Positions 30,501 through 38,908 of a stretch of 64,000 nt of DNA are shown piece after piece. The stretch lies in NCBI GenBank assembly GCA_934589145.1, contig CAKTNW010000006.1:1-64000 (forward strand). The letters are read 5' to 3'. Numbering within the stretch: position 1 is the first letter of the stretch; every line of letters begins with the position of its first letter. Made by a program: the position numbers and the translations under genes. The notes beneath the pieces are model-generated. The model had not been told where the DNA came from. It saw only the letters and a list, made by a program, of their open reading frames with translations, and did not search any database. The DNA is from an uncultured Oscillospiraceae bacterium (GTDB lineage: Bacteria > Bacillota > Clostridia > Oscillospirales > Oscillospiraceae).

Positions 30501-32298
30501 TGTGCACCTTGGTGTTGGACAGGTCGATCTCCGTCACCTTTTCCAGGCTCCAGCAGCCGCCCTTGGCGATGTACTCCAGCGTAGCGGGGAAGTTGACGGT
30601 GGTGAACCAGTAGTTGCTGGACGCGCCGGTCATTTGATAGGAGAACATGGCGTTCTCGCCGATGCCCACCACGGTGAACTTCCAATCCTTACCCAGAACC
30701 TGGGTGGTGACTTCACTGGGGATCTCCAGCGTGCCGCCGTCCTTGTTCCAGCCAACGTACTTCAGCTCCACAGTGCCGGTCTTGGTCTTGTTGTCAAAGC
30801 TGACCACACGGTACTCCATATACTGGGTGTCGCTGCCGTTGACATAGACCTTGAAATCGGGGATGGAAGCCACAACAGGCTCGTCGTCCGCGTCACCCTT
30901 GCCGACAACGGTGATGTTGCCCGCCTTGGTAACACCGGCCTTGAGCATGTCGGCCCACGCGGTGTTATACGCTTCCACATAGTCCGTGGGAACGTACAGC
31001 GTCACCGCCTGGGTAAGGCCGCCGAAGGGATAGGTGCCGGAGGGATAGCTGGTGGTCACAGCCATGGTGGGGGGCGTTGCGCTCTTGAAGGTCACTTCGC
31101 TCAGCGCCGTGCAGCCGCTGAACGCCTTCTCGCCGATGCTGGTAACAGAGCTGGGAATGGTCAGCGTGGTCAGCGCGGTATCGCCGGAGAACATGCTGCT
31201 GGCGATCTCCGCCTGCTTGGCGGGCAGAGTGACGCTGGTCAGGCTGGTATTGCTGCCCAGCGCGGAAGCGCCGAAGGTGACGCTCTCCGCCTCAAAGACG
31301 ATCTCCTTCAGATTCCAGGCGCGGGTCTGGTAACGGCCCACATAGTTGAAGCCTCTGGCCTCCACCGTGGTGATGGAGGCGGGCACGGTGATCTTGGTGA
31401 TCTTGGACAGTGCCTCGGCGTCGGTGTTGCTGTAGTTGTTGCCGTTGCCGCAGAACGCGTCCGCCGCCACAGTGGTGACGGTATAGGTCACGCCATCCTT
31501 GGTGTAGGTGCTGGGCAGGGTGATCTCGCCGCCCAGGCCGGTGTAGCCGATGATGGCGGCCGTCTTGGCGGTCTCATCAAGCACCTTGTAGTTGAACATC
31601 TCGGGCTTGCTGCCGTCTGCCTTCGCGCCGCAGACGCAAACGCCGTCGGTATAGGTATGCGTCTCGTTGGTAATGACCTCGGTGCAGCCTTCGTCCGTGC
31701 AGGCGGCGCTGTGGGTGCCGTCGCCGTTGTCGGTATACACCCAGCTATGGCTGGGAGCCTCGGGATAGGCGGGGTCTGCCAGATCGGCAGCGATGCTGGC
31801 CGTGGGAATGAATTCTTCTTCCTCCCAGTCGCCGTTCAGGCCATAGATGCCCTCAAAGCTGCTGCGATAGGCCTGCTTGCAATAGATGGTGGTATCCTCT
31901 ACATAATAGGTGTATTCCAAAACACTATCAAGACCATTAGGGCAGTCGCCGTAGAAATAGATACCCTCCAGATAGCTGGAATCAGGAAGGCTGCCCACAT
32001 AGGTCACGGTACTGGGGATGACGATGTTGGCAGCCATAGAATCGTCAAACGCATAGGCGTTGATGGACTTGATGGTAACACCGTTGATAGCCTTGGGGAT
32101 CACGATGTTGTCATCATTTCCGGAATAGCCGGTAATGGCACCGGCCGCGTTGACGGTAAAATCAGCCGCCGGAGAGGGTTCCGGCGTTGCACTCGCCGGA
32201 GAGAACCCAGCCGCCGACGCCACCACCACTGTCTGCGCCAGCATGACCAGGCACAGCAGCAGCGAAGTCAGCCGCTTCAGAGAATGCTTTACTCTCAT
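27547..32298 (-). CDS. Large BspA-type surface protein with two repeated C-terminal modules and a wall-anchor-like tail
   Basis: 1583 residues. ATG 32298 was chosen over the upstream in-frame ATG because AAAGGA precedes it and it opens the signal peptide (MRVKHSLKRLTSLLLCLVML...VVVASA). Many BspA LRR_5 repeats follow (LTTLTIPSSVTSIGEKAFSG and similar), with a Cys-rich stretch near residue 200. A roughly 160-residue module occurs twice (about 28620-29130 and 28000-28500). Its marks are QLKAL..., a Y(V)T(L/I)xxLLAxA core, the shared YYIDSEGEKTEVPA, and a C-terminal (L/I)RFxYGI strand. The same module is recognisable in the protein at 38909-40249. After a zinc-ribbon-like CTECG segment, the tail has QNTGD, a hydrophobic helix and KKNRKVR. 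This resembles a sortase or membrane anchor, although no canonical LPxTG is present. Confidence 0.88.
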   Translation of the reverse strand: MRVKHSLKRLTSLLLCLVMLAQTVVVASAAGFSPASATPEPSPAADFTVNAAGAITGYSGNDDNIVIPKAINGVTIKSINAYAFDDSMAANIVIPSTVTYVGSLPDSSYLEGIYFYGDCPNGLDSVLEYTYYVEDTTIYCKQAYRSSFEGIYGLNGDWEEEEFIPTASIAADLADPAYPEAPSHSWVYTDNGDGTHSAACTDEGCTEVITNETHTYTDGVCVCGAKADGSKPEMFNYKVLDETAKTAAIIGYTGLGGEITLPSTYTKDGVTYTVTTVAADAFCGNGNNYSNTDAEALSKITKITVPASITTVEARGFNYVGRYQTRAWNLKEIVFEAESVTFGASALGSNTSLTSVTLPAKQAEIASSMFSGDTALTTLTIPSSVTSIGEKAFSGCTALSEVTFKSATPPTMAVTTSYPSGTYPFGGLTQAVTLYVPTDYVEAYNTAWADMLKAGVTKAGNITVVGKGDADDEPVVASIPDFKVYVNGSDTQYMEYRVVSFDNKTKTGTVELKYVGWNKDGGTLEIPSEVTTQVLGKDWKFTVVGIGENAMFSYQMTGASSNYWFTTVNFPATLEYIAKGGCWSLEKVTEIDLSNTKVHTLGTYAFYGCNAVQTVKLPAALKQMGTETSTITIGDGDAKEELTYTENVFACCDALVNIFVDESNPNFKDVNGVLYTKDGKKLIRYPNAKPAAHFDIPEGVEVIASQAFMQSYRGSSVLSTVSFPSTLKSIESLAFRQSALTEVTVPAGVTFGTSVFDICKKLAKVTIEDGVEALGDYMFWSDEALTEIAFPASLKKVGDSCFGHTGLVKADLGKVEELGSYAFYITHLTEVTIPATAETIGTAVFADIDELTKVTFEEGAKTIGRFMFSSDYALSDLTLADSITSIGEYAFSYCVSLESVTMPKSLSEMGDAVFYKAWKSLYKVVFPDEVTINALPASTFESCQALTYVYLGKNITATGPVSLYDTNAALKVDCAVQKDSFTRNAFDVYPYDLTDTALFKAYKVGSTDADGNVLYYLVQLTEAGVSGGCGGSGATDENAWYPIYPGATPTFTFGSAVPAEAVVLTLYVKQPGEDTAEVKTYTMSQLKALATKGVIGYQHWKNGEEKLVAATEYVTLAALLADAELTFGSCDSITATADDGFASTMTHADSVTGKYYIDSEGEKTEVPAALLLTWNTGAGTLEDVADTAYFSGNLRFGYGISEDQYGTAKGNRIANKVVSLTVNVKAAHENVVTDPAVEPTEDAAGKTEGEHCEACGTVIKAQEDIPATNPVVLTVKGLDKDGKAVEKMYRVNDLKALAKTGKAGYQYWKGGNEQMVAATEYVTIDDLLANAGIDFDKGDSVKATAADGFSGTLTYADKNTLRYYIDSEGEKTEVPAILALKWNSGTGTLDEVAAAAKDTGNIRFCYGIGADQYGSAAGKRLVSNIAAVEVTYCQHTNLEPSVKENENSATCTKDGSYDEVVYCSDCGEEVSRETKTIKAPGHSWDDGVITTKPTTRKEGVKTFTCTECGATKTKAVPKLDKPTNPGSGYDPGVYKDLMDGKDGKTTDVKSQNTGDAGIALYVGLSLLSLTGGAWAVKKNRKVR

Positions 32299-32367
32299 TG
32301 TGTTGTTTCCTTTCTCTTTCAATTTTTGCTCGTTATTCCCCGCCGGGAACAACGATGTATAAAAGTG

Positions 32368-32388
32368 ACAGGGCAGCATCTGCCCTGT
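32368..32388 (-). terminator. Terminator of the importer/dockerin operon
   Basis: On the minus strand the stem ACAGGGCAG / CTGCCCTGT has a 3-base loop and is followed by CACTTTTAT. It separates the dockerin gene from the surface-protein gene downstream. The 32441-32470 stretch also has GCGGAA twice and its complement TTCCGC once, which could be a regulatory site. Confidence 0.75.
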
Positions 32389-32478
32389 TCACATTTTACC
32401 GATTTTTACCGTCTGCCGTCAACGCGGCGCGGTTGGCATCGCGGAATTTTTGTTCCGCAATGCGGAATTTTCATCAGT

Positions 32479-35400
32479 TCAGGCGATCCCGACCAGCCGT
32501 TCATACAGCCGCTGCAGATCCTGAACGGTCACGCCGCCGCTGCCATCCACATTGGCCAGCTGCAAAGGATATTCCTCCTTCAGGGGAGACAGGCCGCTCA
32601 GATGCTCATACAGCCGCTGCAGATCGTACACATCCACCGCGCCGTCCATGTTCACGTCGCCCAGGACGGTCACCGTCACGGTGCCCACCGCGCCGCCGGA
32701 ATCCTGAGAGATCACAACGCTGCGGGATACGCAGCCCTCCGCGTTGAACAGCAGTCCGTAGCTTCCGGCTGTCCGCAGTGAGAAGCAGAAGCTTCCCGTG
32801 GTGGTCAGCGTGTCGATCGTCTGGCCGCTCTGCGTCAGGCGGACGGTCACCTCCCGGCCATTGGCGGCCACCTGGCCCCGGATGTCGTAGGCGCTGGGTA
32901 CGCCGCTCAGCTCCGGCCAACCCCGGCTGTCCGCCGTAAAGCAGCCGTTTTTGTTAATGGCCTTCAGCACCGTACCGTCCGCCAGCTGCGCCTCCGTACA
33001 GGTCTTGATCGTGGCCGCCGTGGCGCTGCCGCTGGCGGCGGCACAGGCGGTATCCAGATACCAGAGGTTCGTGCCGCTGCTCTGGCTCTTCCGCTCGTCA
33101 CAGCCGAATATGCCGCCCGCCACGCCCTTCAGTCCATCGGCGATGGACACTGTGCCGCTGTTGAAGCAGTTGGCCATGGAATAGACGACGGCTCCGCCCA
33201 CCAAGCCGCCCGCGCAAGCGGCTTCATTTGTCTCGTGGCCGCCGATGATCGCCGCCGTGTTATAGCAGTCGGTGATCTGGCAGGCGCCCTTGACGCTGTT
33301 GCCGCAATAGCCCACCAGACCGCCGGTGTACCGCTCTCCTCCGCTGACCGCGCCGTAATTGGCGCAGCGCTGCAGCGTGCCCTTGGTCATGCTGCCTACC
33401 AGGCCGCCCCGGCCATAGCTGCCGCCGCTTCCGGTGCCGGATACCGCGCCGTAATTGGCGCAGTCCCGGATCACACCCGCGTTGTCCAGACTGCCCGCCA
33501 GGCCGCCCACGCCGTTTTCGGCGGTGACGGCATTGCGGCTGACGCAGCCCGTCATCGTTCCGCCGGACATCGCCCCGGCGACGCCGCCGCTGAAGCCGCT
33601 TCCCTCCGCCGTGACCGTGACCGACACGGCGCAGTTCTCCACCGTGGTGTCCGTCATATTCAGCACCAGTCCGGCAGCCCGTCCCGCCGTCACCTCTCCG
33701 GACAGGGACAGATCCCGGATGACCGCGCCGTCACAGGTGATGAACAGCGCCGCCATGCCGGTGGTGGCGCTGCGCCCCGCCGTCATCTGGGTAATGGTAT
33801 AGCCGCCGCCGTCAAAGGTGCCGTTGAAGCTGCCGGAGGTGCCGATGCCGTCCCACAGCCGCGTGCCGTGGGTGCCGTCGTCGTTGCGCAGGCAGATGTC
33901 ACTCCCCAGCCGGACGGTCTTGCCGGAGAAATCCTTCGCTTCTTTGTTCACCAGCTGTGCCAGCCCAGCCAGCTGCCGGGCGGTGGTCAGCGTAAACTCC
34001 GTCCCGCTGTCGCTGTACCAGGAGGTATCCGCCACCTGGGCCCACATTTTTCGTATGGTTCTCGGCGCGGCTGTTATCACCAGCGGCGCGTCAGTCCTGT
34101 CAACGGTGAATTTCGTACTCAAAATGTTCGGTCTTGTTACCGGACTGCTTTCGCCGTCCTGATAGGTGAAGATATAGTCAAATCTATCCCCGTACACATA
34201 GTCGTTGTCCTCGGGATATACACCGTCCCTGACGGTGGCCTTTATCGTCAGCACGTCATTCTCATAGATGGGATCGCCGCTCTTTACAGGATGATCCGTC
34301 ACATTGACGGCGTCGCCGTCCACAAAGACCGTACCGGTCTTTGTGACCGTAAGGGTGTAGACGCTGCTCTCCGGCAGCTGCAGCGTACCGGCTGCCATCT
34401 TCTCCGCCACGGCGCTGATCGTCACATCCGCCGTAACGGTATAGTAGTCGCCCAGCAGCTTTTCGCCGTCGGCGGTATAGTAACGGAACACGCTGCCCGC
34501 CGGCACGGTATTGGAGAGATAGACCACCGTACCCTTGCCCACGGCGTCGCCGGGCGTGGCCGTCACGGTCACGTCCTCACTGGACTGCACCGTGACCTGA
34601 CACTCTTCCGCAGGCCAGCCGCTCTCCCAGAACAGCCGGGGATAGCCGCCGGCATTGTACACATACGCGCCGCCGTTGGCGTTCAGGGCGTCCACCAGAG
34701 CCTGGCTCTGCATCTGTGCCTTCGTCCATACGCCGATGTCGATGGTACAGGCGGTACCGCTGCCCACATACCAGCCCTTGGAGCCGGGATCGTCATCGCA
34801 GCCGGACAGGGTATAGCAGTTGGCCACCGTATAGATGCCGCTGTCGTGGCCGCCGATGCCCCGTCCCCGCTGGTTGCCGTTGGTGTCGATGGTGCCCACG
34901 TTATAGCAGGCGTAGATGTTCATTCCCTCGTTGTTGCCGCAGATGCCGCCGGCCGGGCAGGCGTAGGTACTGCTGACGCTTCCCGCGTTATAGCAGTTGA
35001 TGATATAGCCCTTGCCCCAGCCCGCGCCCACGATGCCGCCCACGCCTTTGCTGTCGGTGCTGCTGACGGCGGCGTAGTTGGCGCAGTTCTCGATGCGCAC
35101 GCCGGTGCCGATGCTGCCCACACGGCCCACGATGCCGCCCACCATGCGGCGGCCCCGGATACTGCCGTCGACGGACAGGTTACGCACCGTAGGTGCCTGT
35201 GCCGGGTCGCTCTCGCCGTCATACGTCTCGCCCAGATAGCCCACCAGGCCGACAGCCTGGGAATAGGCGTAGTGCTTGGTGCTGTACCGGTCGCAGTACA
35301 GGTTGGTGACGCGGTGTCCCCGGCCGTCCAGCGTGCCGTTGAAGAACGCCTCGATGGGCATGGGATCATCCATATCATCGGGCGCCATGGGGTACTTGCC

Positions 35401-36147
35401 GCCGATGGGCGTCCAGTTGACGCCGTCGCTGCCGCCCATGTCCATATCACAGCCCAGATACACCGTTTTGCCGGAGAAATCATAGTCGGCGCTGCCGTAG
35501 TAGACGGTGCCTGTCACATTGCCGCCGCCCGCGCCCACCAATATTACATTGTCCTTCCGGGTGGACACCAGCAGCGCCGTGTCGCCCTTGATCCGCCAGC
35601 GGGAGGTCTCGGCGCTGGTGCGTCCATTGACCAGCGCCGCCAGTCCCGCCAGCTGGGCCGGAGTGGTCAGGGTGAATTCCGTCCCGGCAGCGTCGTACCA
35701 GGAGATATCCACCGCGCCGTCCCATTTCGCGGTGGAGAAATACTCCACCGTCACCCGGCTTTCGTCCACACCACGGGGCAGCGTATAGGCATAGCCCTCT
35801 TCCGTCTCCCGGAAGTCGATGCGCTGCTCTGTCCCGGTGGTATCCGTATAGTGGATGGTGGCCACATCGTAGCCGTCGCGGCGCTCTGCCGTCATTTCCG
35901 TACTGGCGGCAAGGGTCTCCGGGATGTCCGAAGGCTCCGTCTCCTCCGGGATAACTTCCTCCGGGGCAGACTCCTCCCCTCCCCCGTTCTCCGTATCCTC
36001 CGTCGGTGCCTCACCGACAGGCAGGAGGGCTTCCATATCCTCCGCCGCCGCCTCGTCCGGCTGCATAGCCATCGCCGGAGCCGTCAGGCTCAGCAGCAGG
36101 CACAGGGCCAGCAGCGCGGCCAGCCATCTTTGCTTCGTATGCTTCAT
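32479..36147 (-). CDS. Secreted GLUG-repeat protein with C-terminal dockerin
   Basis: 1222 residues from ATG 36147, which has AAAGGAG 8 bp before it and lies 2 bp behind the stop codon of the ABC ATPase gene. It opens with a signal peptide (MKHTKQRWLAALLALCLLLS...APAMA) and an acidic linker. Two copies of a SWYD..GTEFTLTT..QLAGLA..VN unit follow, each leading into GLUG-type repeats (GGIVGRVGS, GGIVGAGWGKG, GGLVGSMTKG). This architecture is common in adhesins and carbohydrate-active surface proteins. The last about 60 residues form a dockerin: DVNMDGAVDVYDLQRLYEHL, then NVDGSGGVTVQDLQRLYERL, whose second calcium loop is degenerate. The first helix closely matches the dockerin of the 1179-5669 protein. 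Co-transcription with an importer is unusual. Confidence 0.87.
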   Translation of the reverse strand: MKHTKQRWLAALLALCLLLSLTAPAMAMQPDEAAAEDMEALLPVGEAPTEDTENGGGEESAPEEVIPEETEPSDIPETLAASTEMTAERRDGYDVATIHYTDTTGTEQRIDFRETEEGYAYTLPRGVDESRVTVEYFSTAKWDGAVDISWYDAAGTEFTLTTPAQLAGLAALVNGRTSAETSRWRIKGDTALLVSTRKDNVILVGAGGGNVTGTVYYGSADYDFSGKTVYLGCDMDMGGSDGVNWTPIGGKYPMAPDDMDDPMPIEAFFNGTLDGRGHRVTNLYCDRYSTKHYAYSQAVGLVGYLGETYDGESDPAQAPTVRNLSVDGSIRGRRMVGGIVGRVGSIGTGVRIENCANYAAVSSTDSKGVGGIVGAGWGKGYIINCYNAGSVSSTYACPAGGICGNNEGMNIYACYNVGTIDTNGNQRGRGIGGHDSGIYTVANCYTLSGCDDDPGSKGWYVGSGTACTIDIGVWTKAQMQSQALVDALNANGGAYVYNAGGYPRLFWESGWPAEECQVTVQSSEDVTVTATPGDAVGKGTVVYLSNTVPAGSVFRYYTADGEKLLGDYYTVTADVTISAVAEKMAAGTLQLPESSVYTLTVTKTGTVFVDGDAVNVTDHPVKSGDPIYENDVLTIKATVRDGVYPEDNDYVYGDRFDYIFTYQDGESSPVTRPNILSTKFTVDRTDAPLVITAAPRTIRKMWAQVADTSWYSDSGTEFTLTTARQLAGLAQLVNKEAKDFSGKTVRLGSDICLRNDDGTHGTRLWDGIGTSGSFNGTFDGGGYTITQMTAGRSATTGMAALFITCDGAVIRDLSLSGEVTAGRAAGLVLNMTDTTVENCAVSVTVTAEGSGFSGGVAGAMSGGTMTGCVSRNAVTAENGVGGLAGSLDNAGVIRDCANYGAVSGTGSGGSYGRGGLVGSMTKGTLQRCANYGAVSGGERYTGGLVGYCGNSVKGACQITDCYNTAAIIGGHETNEAACAGGLVGGAVVYSMANCFNSGTVSIADGLKGVAGGIFGCDERKSQSSGTNLWYLDTACAAASGSATAATIKTCTEAQLADGTVLKAINKNGCFTADSRGWPELSGVPSAYDIRGQVAANGREVTVRLTQSGQTIDTLTTTGSFCFSLRTAGSYGLLFNAEGCVSRSVVISQDSGGAVGTVTVTVLGDVNMDGAVDVYDLQRLYEHLSGLSPLKEEYPLQLANVDGSGGVTVQDLQRLYERLVGIA

Positions 36148-36149
36148 CG

Positions 36150-36902
36150 TTACGGCTCCTTTCTGCCGTCCTTCTCCCACACGGCGGCGGGGATCTGATA
36201 CAGCGCCTCGATCAGCGCCGGTGTGATGGTCGTCTCTGCCGGCCCGCCGGCATATACCGTGCCGTCCTTCAGCGCCAGCACGTCGGTGGCGAAGCGCCGG
36301 GCGTGCTCCGGATTGTGGGTGGACATCAGCACGGTGTAGCCCGCCTCCGTCAGCCGCCGCACCGTCTCCAGCACCCGGTACTGGTTGCCGTAATCCAGAT
36401 TGGCGGTGGGCTCGTCCATAATGAGGATCTTCGCCTGCTGGGCCATGGCCCGGGCGATCAGCGCCATCTGACGCTCGCCGCCGGAGATCTCGTTGATGCC
36501 GCAGCCCGCCAGATGGCTCACGCCCAGCCGCTCCAGCATCTCCATGGCCCGCTCCCGCTGCGCCTGGCCGGGCCGCTCCAGCGGCGAAATGCTGCCGCTG
36601 GCCCCCATCAGCACCGTTTCCAGCACGGTGTAGTTGAACACCGGCGCGCTGATCTGGGGAATATACGCCGCCAGCCGTGCCTGCTGGCGGCGGTCAAGGC
36701 CGCGGATGTCCTGCCCACACAGGGTGATACGGCCCTGATAGCCGGGCAGGAAGCCCAGGATGCAGCGGAACAGGGTGCTTTTGCCCGCACCGTTTGCACC
36801 TAAAAGGGCCGTAAAGCTGCCTTTATGAACCGAAAAGGACACCTGATCCAGCACGGTGTGGCTGCCGTAGGCAAAGGAGAGTTCATTTACCTCAATCGAC
36901 AC
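36150..36902 (-). CDS. ABC transporter ATPase of FecE/BtuD type
   Basis: 250 residues if translation begins at GTG 36902, where GGAGGTG is 6 bp upstream; GTG 36911 would leave that site inside the gene. Walker A is GANGAGKST, the signature ISGGERQMA and Walker B ILIMDEPTANLD. This is the class that powers metal-chelate, haem or cobalamin importers together with FecCD permeases. The start overlaps the permease gene, and the next gene begins 2 bp downstream, so it belongs to the coupled operon running from 42778. Confidence 0.93.
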   Translation of the reverse strand: MSIEVNELSFAYGSHTVLDQVSFSVHKGSFTALLGANGAGKSTLFRCILGFLPGYQGRITLCGQDIRGLDRRQQARLAAYIPQISAPVFNYTVLETVLMGASGSISPLERPGQAQRERAMEMLERLGVSHLAGCGINEISGGERQMALIARAMAQQAKILIMDEPTANLDYGNQYRVLETVRRLTEAGYTVLMSTHNPEHARRFATDVLALKDGTVYAGGPAETTITPALIEALYQIPAAVWEKDGRKEP

Positions 36903-37914
36903 GGCGGCCACCTCCCGTCAGGATCAGATATACGAACAGCGGCGCGCCCACAAAGGCCGTCAGGATACCCAGGGGCAGCTCCGCCGTGGTCACCAGCCGT
37001 GCGATGTCGTCCACCACCAGCAGAAAGGCCGCGCCGAACAGCGTGGCGGCAGGGATCAGCCGCCGGTAGTCATAGCCGAACAGCATCCGGCAGAAGTGGG
37101 GGATCACCAGACCCACCCAGCCGATCATGCCGGAGACGGAGACGCTGGCCGCCGTCAGCAGCGTGGCGCAGATGATCACCACCAGCCGCAGCGTCCGGGT
37201 GTCCACGCCCATGGAGCGGGCCTCCTCCTCGCCCACGGTCAGCAGGTTCATGCGCCAGCGCAGCAGATAGAGCGGCGCCATGCCCACCAGCACCGGCACC
37301 GCCAGAAACGCCAGATCCTCCCGCTTGATGGAGGAGAGGCTGCCCATCAGCCAATAGGTGATGGCGGGGAGCTGCTGCTGGGTGTCGGCGATGAGCTTGA
37401 TGAAGGACGTGCCCGCCGAAAAGAGGGACGACACCATCATGCCCGCCAGCACCAGGGCCAGCGTGGTCTCCGTCCGGGACAGGCGGCTGATGAGCCAGGC
37501 CAGCGCCACCGCCGCCAGGCCGCCGCAGAAGGCGGCGGCGGAGATGCCGAAATAGCCCGCGCCCAGCAGGATCGCCACCGCCGCGCCAAAGCCCGCGCCG
37601 GTGCTGGCCCCCAGGATATCCGGGGACACCATGGGGTTGCGGAACATACCCTGATAGCTGACGCCGGACACCGACAGCGCCGCCCCCACCAGCACCGCCG
37701 CGCCGATGCGGGGCAGCCGGATCTCAAAGAGCACCTTGCCCGTGCTCTTCTCCCAGAAGGGCTCACCGCCGGTGAGACGGGTGAACAGCATCCGCAGCTG
37801 CTCCCAGGCGGAGATCTGATAGCGGCCCAGCTGCATGGACAGCAGCAGCACCAGCAGAAAGATCACCGCCAGCAGCGCGAAGCGGCGGGTATAGCGCTTT
37901 TCCTGTAACGTCAT
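36892..37914 (-). CDS. FecCD-family ABC importer permease
   Basis: 340 residues; ATG 37914 follows AAAGGAG. Hydrophobic segments along its whole length fit the about ten-helix fold of BtuC/FecCD. Typical motifs are RLPRIGAAVLVGAALSVSG, NPMVSPDILGASTGAGFGA and GMIGWVGLVIPHFCRM. These permeases import siderophores, haem, cobamides or, in MolB-type members, oxyanions. The ligand cannot be decided from the sequence. The gene lies directly downstream of an ExbB/ExbD-like pair. Confidence 0.94.
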   Translation of the reverse strand: MTLQEKRYTRRFALLAVIFLLVLLLSMQLGRYQISAWEQLRMLFTRLTGGEPFWEKSTGKVLFEIRLPRIGAAVLVGAALSVSGVSYQGMFRNPMVSPDILGASTGAGFGAAVAILLGAGYFGISAAAFCGGLAAVALAWLISRLSRTETTLALVLAGMMVSSLFSAGTSFIKLIADTQQQLPAITYWLMGSLSSIKREDLAFLAVPVLVGMAPLYLLRWRMNLLTVGEEEARSMGVDTRTLRLVVIICATLLTAASVSVSGMIGWVGLVIPHFCRMLFGYDYRRLIPAATLFGAAFLLVVDDIARLVTTAELPLGILTAFVGAPLFVYLILTGGGRRVD

Positions 37915-37925
37915 AGGGTGCTCCT

Positions 37926-38288
37926 TTAATTGCCGCGCACGATGTAATAGGTGCCCGTGGCGGCGTCGTAGTAAAGCTCACCGGCCTTTTCCATGCCCTG
38001 GCTGTCCTGGCCCACACTGGTATCGTGCTGCATTTTGTCCAGCTCCTCCTGGGTCATGGCGGCGGCGTTGTCCTTGTCCACCAGCACGCTGCCGTCGGCG
38101 GCGTAGGTGGTGCCGCTGTCGGACATGGTACCGCCGGAGGTGGAGATATCCACGTTCCAGTGGACGATCAGCGCCAGCATGATGCCCACCGCCAGGATCA
38201 GCATGGCGTCGGACAGGTTGGCGATATAGTTCATGGGGTTCACATCCTCGCCGTCAAAGCGTCCCCCTCTCGCATGCAGGCGCTTCAT
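37926..38288 (-). CDS. DUF2149 protein, ExbD/TolR-like
   Basis: 120 residues from ATG 38288, which overlaps the stop codon of the ExbB-like gene (ATGA). The family is DUF2149. A short cytoplasmic N-terminus leads into one helix (NLSDAMLILAVGIMLALIVH) with an aspartate near its start. The order NP...N...D-x-M-L-x-L resembles the ExbD/TolR/MotB helix, whose aspartate carries protons. About 70 mostly polar residues follow outside the membrane. With the ExbB-like partner it could form a proton-driven motor. The inference that it energises something outside the membrane rests on this resemblance and gene order. Confidence 0.82.
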   Translation of the reverse strand: MKRLHARGGRFDGEDVNPMNYIANLSDAMLILAVGIMLALIVHWNVDISTSGGTMSDSGTTYAADGSVLVDKDNAAAMTQEELDKMQHDTSVGQDSQGMEKAGELYYDAATGTYYIVRGN

Positions 38289-38908
38289 CGGGCATTCTCC
38301 CCTTCCAGCACGCAGTCCATCAGCGTCTCCAGATCCGCCATATATCCGGCGTACCACCGGCGGCGCACCGTGGAGATCACCAGGCAGAAGGCCGCGGCGA
38401 TCAGTCCGGCGATGGTGGTGTCAAAGGCCGTCAGCAGCGAGACGGACAGCGTATAGGTGTCGCCCTGGCCCAGGGCCATGATGCCGGGGCCCAAGGGGAT
38501 CAGCGTACCCATCAGGCCCAGCATGGGCGCCAGCTTGGACACCAGATCGGTGCATTTCAGGATGCCGTCATAGTGGCTCTGCTCCCGCTCCAGCAGGTTG
38601 GCGCCCAGGCTCTCCCGCATGGCGGCGTCAAACTCCGGATGCCGGGTCAGCTCCAGCAGGGCGTCCTTCTGGCGGCGCAGCAGGCCGCTCTTCTCGATGG
38701 TCTCCGCCGTGCCGTTCTCCGCCGCCCGCAGCTCGTCCAGCAGGGCGGGCAGGGTGACGCGCATATGCCGCCGCTCCCGGAAGTACTCCACGGCCCACCA
38801 GCCGATGGAGAACAGGGTAAAGGCGATGAACAATATCAGCCCGATCACCACCGGCACTTCCATGCCGCTGGCGATAGAGCGCAGGATCTTATGAAATACA
38901 GAACTCAT
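38285..38908 (-). CDS. MotA/TolQ/ExbB-family proton channel protein
   Basis: 207 residues; its ATG directly abuts the TAA of the upstream gene. Three hydrophobic segments are visible (about residues 20-42, 128-150 and 162-185) with a large cytoplasmic loop between the first two, as in ExbB/TolQ. The conserved stretch KLAPMLGLMGTLIPLGPGI and the third helix AFDTTIAGLIAAAFCLV, with its paired threonines, fit the proton path of the family. In Gram-negative cells such complexes drive TonB or Tol across the periplasm. Here the organism appears to be monoderm, so the driven partner must be different; the anchored extracellular protein encoded just upstream is a candidate. Confidence 0.9.
   Translation of the reverse strand: MSSVFHKILRSIASGMEVPVVIGLILFIAFTLFSIGWWAVEYFRERRHMRVTLPALLDELRAAENGTAETIEKSGLLRRQKDALLELTRHPEFDAAMRESLGANLLEREQSHYDGILKCTDLVSKLAPMLGLMGTLIPLGPGIMALGQGDTYTLSVSLLTAFDTTIAGLIAAAFCLVISTVRRRWYAGYMADLETLMDCVLEGENAR

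Noticed and set aside
32441..32470. GCGGAA / TTCCGC repeats as a possible mobile-element end
   Set aside because: The arms are only six bases and no transposase or target duplication is present.
27853..32781. 1642-codon open frame on the plus strand opposite the large surface protein
   Set aside because: It is antisense to a gene with signal peptide, repeats and anchor. The translation is low-complexity His/Gly/Gln/Leu and shows no domain. High-GC codon bias leaves the opposite frame open.
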